Program-made: the position numbers and the translations under genes
Notes under the pieces: model-generated
Databases searched by the model: none
Seen by the model: the letters and a program-made list of their open reading frames with translations, nothing else
What the model was told of the DNA's origin: nothing
Assembly (NCBI RefSeq): GCF_010667655.1
Contig: NZ_WHZU01000006.1
Span: forward strand, 1 to 64,000
DNA from: Bifidobacterium saimiriisciurei
GTDB lineage: Bacteria > Actinomycetota > Actinomycetes > Actinomycetales > Bifidobacteriaceae
DNA: 64,000 nt
Direction of reading: 5' to 3'
Shown: positions 33,418-41,285 of the stretch, in pieces
Layout: every line of letters begins with the position of its first letter
Position numbering within the stretch: position 1 is the first letter of the stretch

Positions 33418-34161
33418 ATGGCCACATATCATGCCGGAGAAGACAACCGTCGTTCGCATCGCGGCGCACGCCGCCCAGCCGCCCCATGGAATCCGCTCTG
33501 CGCCGTCGCCGGCATCCTCACCGTGCTCGCCGGCCTCGCCGTTGCCATCCGTGGCGTCGCCCCGCAGATGGTCCCCGTTGTCAAAGACCAGACGCTCACC
33601 ACATGGACCATCATCGCCGGCGTCCTCGCCGTGCTTACGCTCGTCCTCGTCATCGTCGCCCGCGTCACCGCGCCCGCCGGCCACCGCCGCAGCGCCGCGT
33701 CGTCATGGGGAATCCTCGCCATCGTCCTCGCCCTGCTCATGATGTGCGCCGGTCTCGTCACCAGCAATCTGTTCTCCGAAGGCGTCGTCAAGCCCGAGGT
33801 CCGCGATGAGGCGCCCATCAGCAACACCGAGGAGATGCAAAGCGGCGTCGAAGGCGTTTTCGGCGCCTGCACCACCAAATGGCAAAGCGTCAACGCCAGC
33901 CAATACCCCGGCGTCAAGGCCATCTATCTGTGCAAGCAGACCCGCGTCGCCTACGCCATCTTCGACAACTCCTCCGCCATCGGCCTCTACAAAGCCCCGC
34001 TCGCCACTCAGGCCTCCAAGCTCCTCGACCAGTACTCCGGCGAGGTCGGCTCCACCAAATACGCCATGCTCATCGGCAAACAGTGGATTCTCGTTGGCGA
34101 ACAAAGCAAGATAGAAAAACTGCAGCATTCGTGGGGCGGCACCATCAATACCATCGAATAA
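33418..34161 (+). CDS. Membrane protein divergent to the YhgE operon
   Basis: A 247-residue protein. Three hydrophobic segments lie at about 22-46, 55-76 and 84-110, followed by an outer domain of about 130 residues. The ending QWILVGEQSKIEKLQHSWGG resembles the end of the protein at 26578-27594. GAAGGGG precedes the ATG. Its promoter would share the TetR-type operator at 33296-33331, so it may be co-regulated. No known function. Confidence 0.75.
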   Translation: MATYHAGEDNRRSHRGARRPAAPWNPLCAVAGILTVLAGLAVAIRGVAPQMVPVVKDQTLTTWTIIAGVLAVLTLVLVIVARVTAPAGHRRSAASSWGILAIVLALLMMCAGLVTSNLFSEGVVKPEVRDEAPISNTEEMQSGVEGVFGACTTKWQSVNASQYPGVKAIYLCKQTRVAYAIFDNSSAIGLYKAPLATQASKLLDQYSGEVGSTKYAMLIGKQWILVGEQSKIEKLQHSWGGTINTIE

Positions 34162-34164
34162 ATC

Positions 34165-34193
34165 GCCGTGCGATGGGGCGTCATTCGCACGGC
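34165..34193. terminator. Hairpin after the membrane protein gene
   Basis: GCCGTGCGA and TCGCACGGC form a perfect 9-bp stem with an 11-nt loop, starting 3 nt after the stop at 34161. No T-run follows; the position suggests a terminator. Confidence 0.6.
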
Positions 34194-34194
34194 T

Positions 34195-34412
34195 GATGGA
34201 TTCAGGTGTAAAACACTGAAAATTCGGCGTGCTCCATCGATATCGACGTCAATCTCATGGATTGCGATGCATATCGGGGAAAATGCTGTCGAATCCATCG
34301 ACGAATGATGATTGTGGATTGCAAAACCGCATGATTTCAACGTTTTTACAATGAACTCGCTGTATTGTTCATGGACTGCGATGCAAGACGCTGATAATGC
34401 AACGCAGTCCAT
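34195..34412. repeat. Tandem hairpin array of a second family (three units)
   Basis: Three imperfect hairpins share outer arms of the form ATGGA and TCCAT: 34195-34238 (GATGGA/TCCATC), 34257-34298 (ATGGATT/AATCCAT) and 34371-34412 (ATGGACTGCG/CGCAGTCCAT, 10 bp perfect). The second and third share GCGATGCA after the left arm. The array fills most of the spacer between two convergent genes. It resembles arrays 1-3 in layout but not in sequence. No credible gene lies in 34162-34582. Confidence 0.65.
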
Positions 34413-34497
34413 CGTTCGGTCCGCATTGTGGCTGCCGTCTCATACAACAGTCACGGAAAACAAGGACCGGCGCGTATGACATGAAAGGCGGGTATGC

Positions 34498-34536
34498 GAA
34501 AGGGTCGGCTTCCCGGATGAGGAAGCCGACCCTTTC
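34498..34536. terminator. Strong hairpin downstream of the low-complexity membrane protein
   Basis: GAAAGGGTCGGCTTCC and its exact complement form a 16-bp stem with a 7-nt loop. It lies 46 bp after the stop of the minus-strand gene at 34583 and probably ends that transcript; flanking T-runs are weak. Confidence 0.7.
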
Positions 34537-34582
34537 CATGATTCCGGTCGGCGGATGCCGTTCGGATGGTTATGAATGCGGA

Positions 34583-35581
34583 TTACATGGCGTCGCCGCT
34601 GTATTGGCCGTAGGAGGAGCCGTAGCTGCTGCCGGAGCCGTTCGAGTTGCCGGAACCGGAATCCGAGCCGGAGCCGGAATTGGAATCGGACCCGGAGTTT
34701 GAGCCGGAGCCGCTGTATCCGTTGGTTCCCGAACCGTTGCTGTAGCCATTGCCGTTGCCATATCCCGGCATCTGCATCGAGCGTCCGTATCCGGGCATAT
34801 TGCCGGGCTTGTGCGTCTGCGAGAATATGTACGAGCCGCCGAACCCGCCCAGCAGGCCGCACACCAGTGCGATCGCCGCCACCAGTGCGAGGCTGCGGCC
34901 CTTCAGTTCGGTGATCGCAGCCAATCCCTTGCCCTTGGTCTTGGTCTTCGTGGCTGGGCCGGGTGCCGCGCCGTTTGATGCTGCGGTGTTCGGCGCCATG
35001 GTGTTTGCGGCGCCTTGGGTTTGTGCCGCCGACTGGTACTGGTACTGAGGCGTCTGATGGGCGGCCGTCTGGTATTGCGCCGACTGATACTGACCGGTTG
35101 CAGTCGGTTGCGGCTGTGCGGCCGCCGATGAATTCGCCGGCGCGGCATACGACGCGTTTGTTCCGGCATATGCCGATGCCGCATACGTCTGCTGCGTCTG
35201 CGTTGTGGACTGCTGGTATGACGGCTGCGACTGCGTCGTCGGTGTCTGCGCCGTCTGTGCGCCGAACGCCGACGGGCTCGCGGCCCCGCCTGCGTTCTGT
35301 CGGGCATCCTTCGAGGGAATCGGCCGCACCGGCTGCACGGTTTCGGTCGGTGCCTCCTGCGCCTTCTTCGACTGAGGGTCCAGCACGACCGTCTGGGGGT
35401 CGCCGGTCTCGAGGCCGTCCGCTTTGCCGGTGCCGGTCGCGTTGACGCCGGCCGTGCCGGCGATGGGCGCGGTGGCCTCGGTCATGGTCGTATCGCCGGC
35501 GTTGCCGCCGGTGCCATTGTTCGCGTTGGTGACGTTGGGATTGGGGTTGGAGTTGGCTGCGTTGGAGCCGTTATCGGTCAT
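34583..35581 (-). CDS. Low-complexity single-pass membrane protein
   Basis: About 332 residues of unknown function. The N-terminal 230 residues are rich in Asn, Thr, Ala and Gln, with short motifs such as DPQTVVLDPQSKKAQE and many QYQ repeats. One membrane helix follows (LALVAAIALVCGLLGGFGG), then an outer tail rich in Gly, Ser, Asn and Tyr. The N-terminal half plus helix looks like the anchor part of bifidobacterial HtrA-like proteases, but no protease domain follows, so it could be a remnant or a separate family. The ATG at 35581 follows AAGGAAG; a frame opening at 35608 has no such site. Confidence 0.65.
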   Translation of the reverse strand: MTDNGSNAANSNPNPNVTNANNGTGGNAGDTTMTEATAPIAGTAGVNATGTGKADGLETGDPQTVVLDPQSKKAQEAPTETVQPVRPIPSKDARQNAGGAASPSAFGAQTAQTPTTQSQPSYQQSTTQTQQTYAASAYAGTNASYAAPANSSAAAQPQPTATGQYQSAQYQTAAHQTPQYQYQSAAQTQGAANTMAPNTAASNGAAPGPATKTKTKGKGLAAITELKGRSLALVAAIALVCGLLGGFGGSYIFSQTHKPGNMPGYGRSMQMPGYGNGNGYSNGSGTNGYSGSGSNSGSDSNSGSGSDSGSGNSNGSGSSYGSSYGQYSGDAM

Positions 35582-35724
35582 GGTGCACTTCCTTGGGGCG
35601 GGAAACATTCGTTGTACTGCTGATTCTCAGTAAACGACGCCCGTCGCAAGACCGACTGAATCGTCGCGCAACATCCCCTGCGACTTTTGCCGACGTATCG
35701 TGAAAGCTTCCTGAACGAGACCTG

Positions 35725-35830
35725 AAATCGGCTCGTGGCGGAGTGGCATCGTCCGGCCAGAGAACTTGACGTACCTTTGTACGCCTTCGTTCTCTGGCCG
35801 GCCGATGCCGCACGCGTCACGAGCCGATTT
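35725..35830. repeat. 106-bp cruciform-like inverted repeat
   Basis: The outer stem is AAATCGGCTCGTG with its exact complement (13 bp, 35725-35737 and 35818-35830). After a short bulged region an inner 13-bp stem forms from CCGGCCAGAGAAC (35753-35765) and its complement (35789-35801), with GTAC/GTAC near the centre. It lies between the end of the aminotransferase and the start of the low-complexity membrane protein. It may be a terminator, a MITE-like element or a structured RNA. Confidence 0.75.
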
Positions 35831-35909
35831 GCGGTGTCATACGGTCATGGCGGCGCGTCGGCGGCATCTGCCTACGCGCCGCAGGTGAATTGGTGCGTAA
35901 TGCGCTGAT

Positions 35910-37100
35910 TCACAGACCGTATTCTTCGTGGGCGAACTTCTCCAGGGCGCCGATGGAACGCTTCACCTTTTCGGTGTCGATGCAGTAGGCCATGCGGAAG
36001 TAGCCGGGCACGCCGAAGCTGTCGGACGGCACGAGGATGAGGTCGTGCTCCTTGGCCTTGAGACAGAACGCGGTCGCGTCGTCCTCGAGGGCCTTGGGGA
36101 AGATGTAGAACGTGCCGCCGGGACGCACCACGTCGAAGCCGATGCCGGTCAGGGCGTCGTACAGCAGGTTCATGTTCGTCTCGTACACGGAAAGGTCGGC
36201 GGTCTTGTCGAGCACCTTGGAGACGCCCAGCTGGATGGAGCTCGGCGGGCAGTTGTGGCCGGTGCCGCGCGAGATCTGGCCCATCATCGGCACGAGCAGG
36301 TCGGCGTCGGTGGCGGCCGGGTTCACGGCCACGTAGCCGATGCGCTCGCCCGGCAGCGAGAGGGACTTCGACCACGAGTAGCAGCTGAGCGTGTTGTCGT
36401 AGAACTTCGACGGATACGCCTGCTCGCCGCCGTCGAACACGATCTCGCGGTACGGATCGTCGCTGATGAGGAAGATGTCGTGACCGTATTCCGTCTGCTT
36501 GGCCCGCAGGATGCCGGCCAGCCTCTCCAGCGTCGCCGCCGAATACACGGCGCCCGACGGGTTGTTCGGCGTGTTGATGAGCACGGCCATGACGTCCGGG
36601 TTCATCGCCTTTTCGAACGCCTCGAAGTTGATCTGGAAGTTCTCCGTATCGGCCGGGACGATGGTCAGGCGGGCGCCGGTGCCCTTGACGTACGGCTGGT
36701 ATTCGGGGAAGTACGGCGCGAACGTGATGATCTCGTCGCCCGGCTTCGTCACCGCGCGCATGGCGTGGGCGAGTGCGCCGGCGGCTCCCGTGGTGGGGAA
36801 GATGTGGTTGCCGGTGTAGTTCATGCCGAAGCGCTTGTTGAGGTTCTCGGCGATGGCGTCCTTCACCTCGGGGATACCGAGCGAGGGGGAGTAGCCGTGG
36901 ATGGCCACCGGGTCGCCGTGCGCGTACAGGTCGACCATCGCATCGGTGAACGCGGAAGGCGCGGGCACGCTCGGGTTGCCGAGACTGTAGTCGAACACGT
37001 TCTCGTAGCCGATTTCCTTGCCGCGCGCGGTCGCGTATTCGCTCAGCTCGCGGATGACGGACTTGCCGCCCAGCATCGCCTTGTAATCCTCGTTGATCAT
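35910..37100 (-). CDS. Pyridoxal-phosphate-dependent aminotransferase, class I/II
   Basis: A 396-residue aminotransferase. It shows the class I fold signatures: YSLGNPSVPAP, TTGAAGALAHAMRAV, NTPNNPSGAVYS, ISDDPYREIVFDG, and the PLP-lysine in YSWSKSLSLPGERIGY. The C-terminal Arg that binds the substrate carboxylate is probably in GYFRMAYC. Amino-acid specificity cannot be told by eye; relatives are annotated as aspartate or aromatic aminotransferases. It is a single gene with the cruciform repeat downstream. Confidence 0.92.
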   Translation of the reverse strand: MINEDYKAMLGGKSVIRELSEYATARGKEIGYENVFDYSLGNPSVPAPSAFTDAMVDLYAHGDPVAIHGYSPSLGIPEVKDAIAENLNKRFGMNYTGNHIFPTTGAAGALAHAMRAVTKPGDEIITFAPYFPEYQPYVKGTGARLTIVPADTENFQINFEAFEKAMNPDVMAVLINTPNNPSGAVYSAATLERLAGILRAKQTEYGHDIFLISDDPYREIVFDGGEQAYPSKFYDNTLSCYSWSKSLSLPGERIGYVAVNPAATDADLLVPMMGQISRGTGHNCPPSSIQLGVSKVLDKTADLSVYETNMNLLYDALTGIGFDVVRPGGTFYIFPKALEDDATAFCLKAKEHDLILVPSDSFGVPGYFRMAYCIDTEKVKRSIGALEKFAHEEYGL

Positions 37101-37226
37101 TCCATGCTCCTGTTCTATACGTATGTTCCTTACGCGCTGTTCGCGCGTACGTTATGCACGTATCCCGATGCTTGCCGTTTTACCATGATGCGGCGAAGTG
37201 CCGCAGCATCGTTCCGCACTTTTCTT

Positions 37227-37282
37227 GGCTCCTCCTGCGAAGTGGAGGGGAGCTGTCGAGCGCGGCGAGACCGAGGGGTGCC
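37227..37282. repeat. REP-like palindromic element
   Basis: The sequence has the layout of the elements at 504-556 and 9564-9681: GGCTCCTCCTGCGAAGTGGA, then GGGAGCTGTCGAG with a matching CGAGAC, and a closing GAGGGG. It lies in the 221-bp spacer between the aminotransferase start and the end of the methyltransferase gene. Confidence 0.7.
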
Positions 37283-37321
37283 TTCTCGACGGGATTCGTT
37301 CTATCAAGCCGTGGCGTTTGC

Positions 37322-38662
37322 CTAGGGCATCTTCCGCGTAACCAGCAGCACATGACGTCGTTTCGCGTCGGTCGTCGCGAAGATGTACGTCTCCCCGCCG
37401 TCCTTGAGCTTGAGTTTCCTGCGCAGCGCCGCCACGTTCATCGGGAAGTTCCGCGTGGCGATGTTCGCATGCGTGACGCCGGCCAGTGCGGCCTTGAGCT
37501 CGCGCTTGCCCATGCCGGTCACGGCGTCGACGGCGAACGCGCGGCCGGGGAATCCGGCGACGGGCCGGTTCGATACGAACAGATGGCTGTTCGCGCCGAT
37601 CTGTCGCACGCCGTACCGTCGTTCGATAAGCGCGAAGCATCCTGCCTTCATGATCGAGGCGTTCGGCTCGTAGAGGTATCGATATTCGGAGACGTCATCG
37701 GCGGCGCCGTTGAACTCGGCGCCATCGCCGTCGTTATCTCCGTCATCGGCGATTTCGCCGGATTCATCAATATGATATTCGACTATTTTCGAATCATTGA
37801 CGCAATACATCCGAATGTGACGATTCGCGGTTTCGTCGATGACGTCGCCATCGCCGACATTGCGATCGCCGACATTGCCGGATTCGCCGCCGGCGCCCTT
37901 ACCCGTCGGCCGGCCCAGCACGAGGAGCAGTTCCTTGCATTCATTGCTCGTCGAAACGATATGCACCTCGCGTACCAATTCGGCGCCGCCCAGGTCCTGC
38001 ACGGCCTTGCGCCAGTCGAGCATGGGGGAGAGCTTCACCATCACATATCGGGCGCGATCGAGCAGCAGCGGCTCCAGCGCAATGACGTCGGGCGTGCAGT
38101 CGGCGATGGCATATGTGCGTGCGCCGTGCGAATCACGTCGAGCTGGATCGATGAAGATCATCGTGGCGGACGGGTCCGTGGCGGAGCCGCGCAGATGCTC
38201 CGTCGAATCCGCGTTGACGATACGGACGTTCTTCAATCCCAATGCCGTCATGTTATGCCCGGAGATCGCGCACAGGTGCTGCTGACGCTCCACATACACG
38301 CCCTGCGAAAACGCGCGCGCCATATACGAGAAATCCACGCCGAAGCCACCGGTCAGATCGATAAGCGTCGTATCGGTGTCCGGCGACGGAGCGGTGGTCA
38401 TCAGCCGCTTCGCCACATCGGCCTTGTACAGCGCCGTCGACTGCGACGAACACTGTTCCATCGAGATATGCGGCGGATAGATGATGCCGTCATGCGCAGC
38501 CCACTCGGGAAGCTTCGTCCGCGCGCGCTGCCGGCCGTCGATCTGCTCGAGCGCGACGGCCATATCGACGCCGTCGCCGGCCTTGGCATGCAACGCCAGG
38601 TCGCGCACGTCGCCGTCTCGATGCGCACGGATGAATTCACGGGTTTCCAGACTGATTTCCAC
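37322..38662 (-). CDS. SAM-dependent methyltransferase with THUMP-like C-terminus
   Basis: About 446 residues. The Rossmann core shows LIDLTGGFGVDFSYMA (SAM-binding), ENVRIVN-like VRIVNADSTEHL, and FIDPARRDSHG, the DPARR motif typical of this family. The C-terminal part (NTFDTNRHLF-like SNRPVAGFPGRAFAV, then RNFPMNVAALRRKLKLKDGG) fits the THUMP-like domain. The target, probably RNA, is unknown. A low-complexity Gly/Asp/Asn insertion lies near 290-340. The frame runs upstream into the tRNA hairpin; the GTG at 38662 (VEISLETREF) is the last sensible start, without a clear ribosome-binding site. Confidence 0.82.
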   Translation of the reverse strand: MEISLETREFIRAHRDGDVRDLALHAKAGDGVDMAVALEQIDGRQRARTKLPEWAAHDGIIYPPHISMEQCSSQSTALYKADVAKRLMTTAPSPDTDTTLIDLTGGFGVDFSYMARAFSQGVYVERQQHLCAISGHNMTALGLKNVRIVNADSTEHLRGSATDPSATMIFIDPARRDSHGARTYAIADCTPDVIALEPLLLDRARYVMVKLSPMLDWRKAVQDLGGAELVREVHIVSTSNECKELLLVLGRPTGKGAGGESGNVGDRNVGDGDVIDETANRHIRMYCVNDSKIVEYHIDESGEIADDGDNDGDGAEFNGAADDVSEYRYLYEPNASIMKAGCFALIERRYGVRQIGANSHLFVSNRPVAGFPGRAFAVDAVTGMGKRELKAALAGVTHANIATRNFPMNVAALRRKLKLKDGGETYIFATTDAKRRHVLLVTRKMP

Positions 38663-38680
38663 GCCAACATTGTAGATGAC

Positions 38681-38734
38681 GGCACATATGCGAAGAGCCG
38701 GCTTTTTTATCAGCCGGCTCTTCGCATATGTGCC
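38681..38734 (-). terminator. 23-bp hairpin joined to the 3' end of tRNA-Lys
   Basis: GGCACATATGCGAAGAGCC (from 38681) continues to 38703 and pairs perfectly with 38712-38734, a 23-bp stem with an 8-nt loop. The upstream arm on the minus strand includes the last four bases of the tRNA. It probably terminates tRNA transcription, but folding would compete with the acceptor stem. Confidence 0.7.
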
Positions 38735-38804
38735 CCCCGTGGGACTCGAACCCACAACCCACGACTTAAAAGGACGCTGCTCTAACCAATTGAGCTAGAG
38801 GGGC
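38731..38804 (-). tRNA. tRNA-Lys (anticodon UUU)
   Basis: The minus strand reads GCCCCTC (acceptor), TA, GCTC-loop-GAGC (D arm), an anticodon loop CTTTTAA with anticodon TTT, and a T arm GTGGG-TTCGAGT-CCCAC, followed by GGGGGGC and discriminator A. All arms pair, with one mismatch in the anticodon stem as I aligned it. CCA is not encoded. Confidence 0.95.
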
Positions 38805-39113
38805 AACGACATGCCATCATACAGCCATGCGTCGGAAAAATGCAAATTCCGAGGCGAAGGACGCATCGCTTCGTCGGACGCGCATCGGGAAAGCGAAAAT
38901 GCAGAACAACAATGCGAAAGGAAAAACAAGGGGAAGCGCCAGACCGTGAATGCGCCTGTCGGCGCAAGGGCCGCTCTCGGCGGCAAAAAATGGAGCCCGG
39001 GGCAATGCACGGCCCGACGCGGCTACCAGTGTACGGCATGGCGGCCGCATCGCCAAACGCGAGTGTTCGCGCATGGCGGCATCGCGGCCGAAACACCGTC
39101 CGCAGACCCCGAA
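38805..39113. other. Spacer upstream of tRNA-Lys
   Basis: About 310 bp with no credible gene; short frames occur on both strands but have no ribosome-binding site. The tRNA promoter must lie here. A purine-rich stretch runs from about 38870 to 38950. Confidence 0.4.
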
Positions 39114-39185
39114 ATCCGCGATTCATGGTGTTTTTCCGCCGCTTTCTGCCTCAAAAACGGCGGAAAAACACCATGAATCGCGGAT
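39114..39185. terminator. 28-bp perfect inverted repeat downstream of the gene at 39212
   Basis: The arms at 39114-39141 and 39158-39185 are exact reverse complements (start ATCCGCGATTCATGG) around a 16-nt loop. It follows the stop of the minus-strand gene by 27 bp. An internal TTTTT in each arm could support termination, but the length and perfection are unusual. Confidence 0.7.
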
Positions 39186-39211
39186 AGCGGGAATGATTGC
39201 CCATAAAGCCC

Positions 39212-39925
39212 CTACTCCAACCGGCCTTCGCGCCAGAGCTTGGCGCCCTTGAGGAAATCCGTCGCCGTACTATGCAACGACTTCGCCGTCCGCGCGAAAT
39301 GCGTGCCGCCGCTGTTCGCCACGGACTCGCCGAGCTCGGCCGCACGCTCCTGACGGCGTCGTGCCTCGGCCATCAGGCCGGCCGAAATCACCGAGCAGAA
39401 GGCGCTCGCACGCTCCAACGCCACGGCGAAGTCGCCGACGAACGCGCCGGAGAGAATCGAATCCGCCGTTCGTGCGATATCCTCCGCGGTCGGCGCCTGA
39501 TCGACGCCGGCGATGGCGGACGATACGCCCGCGACCGGCTCGCCGACACGCCACAGCCGTGAAATGGATTCGCGGTTGCGATGCATCCACGTGCGCAGCA
39601 TATACAGTCGCCACAGCACGCCCGGCAGCGAATCCGGGTCGCCCTCGCTCCACAGTTCGGCCACCAGGTCGACGCCTTCGTGCTCGACGAGCGTGAGCAC
39701 ACGTTCCACGACCTGCGGGTCCTGCGTATGGTGCACGCGGTCGAGCAGCGACGCGGCCGTCGTATGGCTGATCTCGCTCAGCCGCTGCGGGTCGACGCCG
39801 CCGGCGAGGTGCTCCACCAACGCCGGGTCGAGCTGCGCCGGACGCGTGAACCGTCCGGACGCCGCGAAGCCCGAGCCTGCGGCGCGGACGGAGGAGGAAC
39901 CGTATGCGGAGGAGTTAGTAGACAA
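39212..39925 (-). CDS. Conserved-looking protein of unknown function, coupled to the Nudix/phosphatase gene
   Basis: A 237-residue soluble, largely helical protein I do not recognise. It is rich in Ala, Arg, Glu and Leu, with segments such as VERVLTLVEHEGVDLVAELW and WRLYMLRTWMHRNRE. The TTG start at 39925 lies inside the last codons of the upstream gene (11-bp overlap), with GAAGGTAAG about 6 nt upstream, so translation is probably coupled. A long perfect hairpin follows the gene. Confidence 0.75.
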   Translation of the reverse strand: MSTNSSAYGSSSVRAAGSGFAASGRFTRPAQLDPALVEHLAGGVDPQRLSEISHTTAASLLDRVHHTQDPQVVERVLTLVEHEGVDLVAELWSEGDPDSLPGVLWRLYMLRTWMHRNRESISRLWRVGEPVAGVSSAIAGVDQAPTAEDIARTADSILSGAFVGDFAVALERASAFCSVISAGLMAEARRRQERAAELGESVANSGGTHFARTAKSLHSTATDFLKGAKLWREGRLE

Positions 39926-40976
39926 TAGGGCTTACCTTCTGAATATCGATGATCTTCGGACCGTTTTCCGAATCAATGATATTAAAGACCACGGCATGTC
40001 CGGTCGCCATATACGGCGTTTTCGCCGGAAGCTTCTTCGCCAGCGACTTTCGCGTGCACAGTTCGCGCAGATGGTTGAACACGCCGCCGATGACCGGCCG
40101 GTGCATGCACACGGCCGTCGTCTGCCCGGTGCGCAGCGTGATCTCCATCTCGTGATGGATGCAGTCCCAGGCCGAATCGGGGTGATCGGCGAACGCGTCC
40201 TCGGTCAGGTCGTCGGCCAGGTTCACCGGCAGGCCGGTCTGCCATGCGAACGTCTGGATGGTGCCGATGCAGCGTCGCCATGGCGAGGTGACGAGCCTGT
40301 TGATGCCGAAGCAGGCAATCTCGCGGGTCAGGGCGAACGCGGCGGCCGAGCCGAGCGGCGTCAGCGGCCGGTCGGCGTCGGTGCCGCCCCAGAACTTGCG
40401 GCTTTCCGCCTTGCCATGGCGGATGAGCAGGAACATCTTTGAATGCAGGATGCCGTCACGCACCTTGCGGACGAATTCGTCGAGGATGCCGCGGTCGAGC
40501 GGGTGCGTGAGCTTGTGCCGCGCGTCCGCCGGGGAGAGCCATTCGACGTTGTCCACCTCGTTGGGGTCGGTGTTGATGGGGCCGAACGCGTAACGGCGCT
40601 TCATCGCGGTCTCGGAGTCGATGAGCGAGGCGATCCAGTAGCATACGTGCTTGCGGGGCTTGCGCGGGTCGATGCGATGCATCTTCGCCTTGCCCTCGTC
40701 CTCAAGCGGATACTCGATCTCGCCGAGATAGGCGCCGAGCGCCACCGCCAGGCCGGTCTCCTCGCCGATCTCGCGCACGGCCGCGTGCCGATGCGACTCG
40801 TTGTTCTCGAGCTTGCCCTTCGGCCAGCTCCAATCGTTGTATTTGGGGCGATGAACCACGCAGAGTTCCAGATGTTCCAGAGCGAGGTCCGCGTCGGCGT
40901 TCCCTCCGAGGATCTCCGCATCATCGCGCCAGCGGTACACTATGCCGCCGGCTGCCTCGACGACTGTAGTACTCAT
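39915..40976 (-). CDS. Nudix hydrolase fused to histidine phosphatase (MutT1-like)
   Basis: A 353-residue two-domain protein. The N-terminal Nudix domain has PKGKLENNES and HAAVREIGEETG near residues 52-76. The C-terminal phosphoglycerate-mutase-like domain has the RHG motif in LLIRHGKAESRK near 183, and later TSPWRRC and a His in VCMHRPV. This is the architecture of mycobacterial MutT1, which hydrolyses 8-oxo-GTP/dGTP and diadenosine polyphosphates; in mycobacteria it also sits next to ppk, as here. It overlaps the following gene by 11 bp. Confidence 0.9.
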   Translation of the reverse strand: MSTTVVEAAGGIVYRWRDDAEILGGNADADLALEHLELCVVHRPKYNDWSWPKGKLENNESHRHAAVREIGEETGLAVALGAYLGEIEYPLEDEGKAKMHRIDPRKPRKHVCYWIASLIDSETAMKRRYAFGPINTDPNEVDNVEWLSPADARHKLTHPLDRGILDEFVRKVRDGILHSKMFLLIRHGKAESRKFWGGTDADRPLTPLGSAAAFALTREIACFGINRLVTSPWRRCIGTIQTFAWQTGLPVNLADDLTEDAFADHPDSAWDCIHHEMEITLRTGQTTAVCMHRPVIGGVFNHLRELCTRKSLAKKLPAKTPYMATGHAVVFNIIDSENGPKIIDIQKVSPIVY

Positions 40977-41157
40977 GGTCTGTCCTTTGATCGAGTCGAT
41001 AAAACCTCTCGGTGCGGTCGTGGGCGTCGGTGACGACGCGACCGAGCCGGGCAGCTCCTATCGTAATTCGAAAAATCAACGGTCGATGACCGGCGGATGC
41101 CAGCATATGGGACGACGATGATGCGTGAAAGTCGTTTTCCGTGTATTTGGAACGAAA

Positions 41158-41245
41158 AACGTTGCGGTCACATTACGGGATGACATCCCGAAAATGTGAC
41201 CGCAACGTTATGAAAATCCTTGCGTCAATCAATTGACGTGAGGAT
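41158..41245. terminator. Two consecutive hairpins between ppk and the Nudix gene
   Basis: First, AACGTTGCGGTCACATT at 41158-41174 pairs perfectly (17 bp) with 41193-41209; its loop holds a second stem CGGGATG/CATCCCG. Second, 41216-41245 pairs ATCCT..CGTCAAT with ATTGACG..AGGAT. They fill much of the 300-bp gap and probably stop the ppk transcript. No gene was seen in 40977-41285. Confidence 0.7.
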
Positions 41246-41285
41246 TATGTGCGAATAGGTTTTCGCGGGGCCGTCGGTCGACGGA

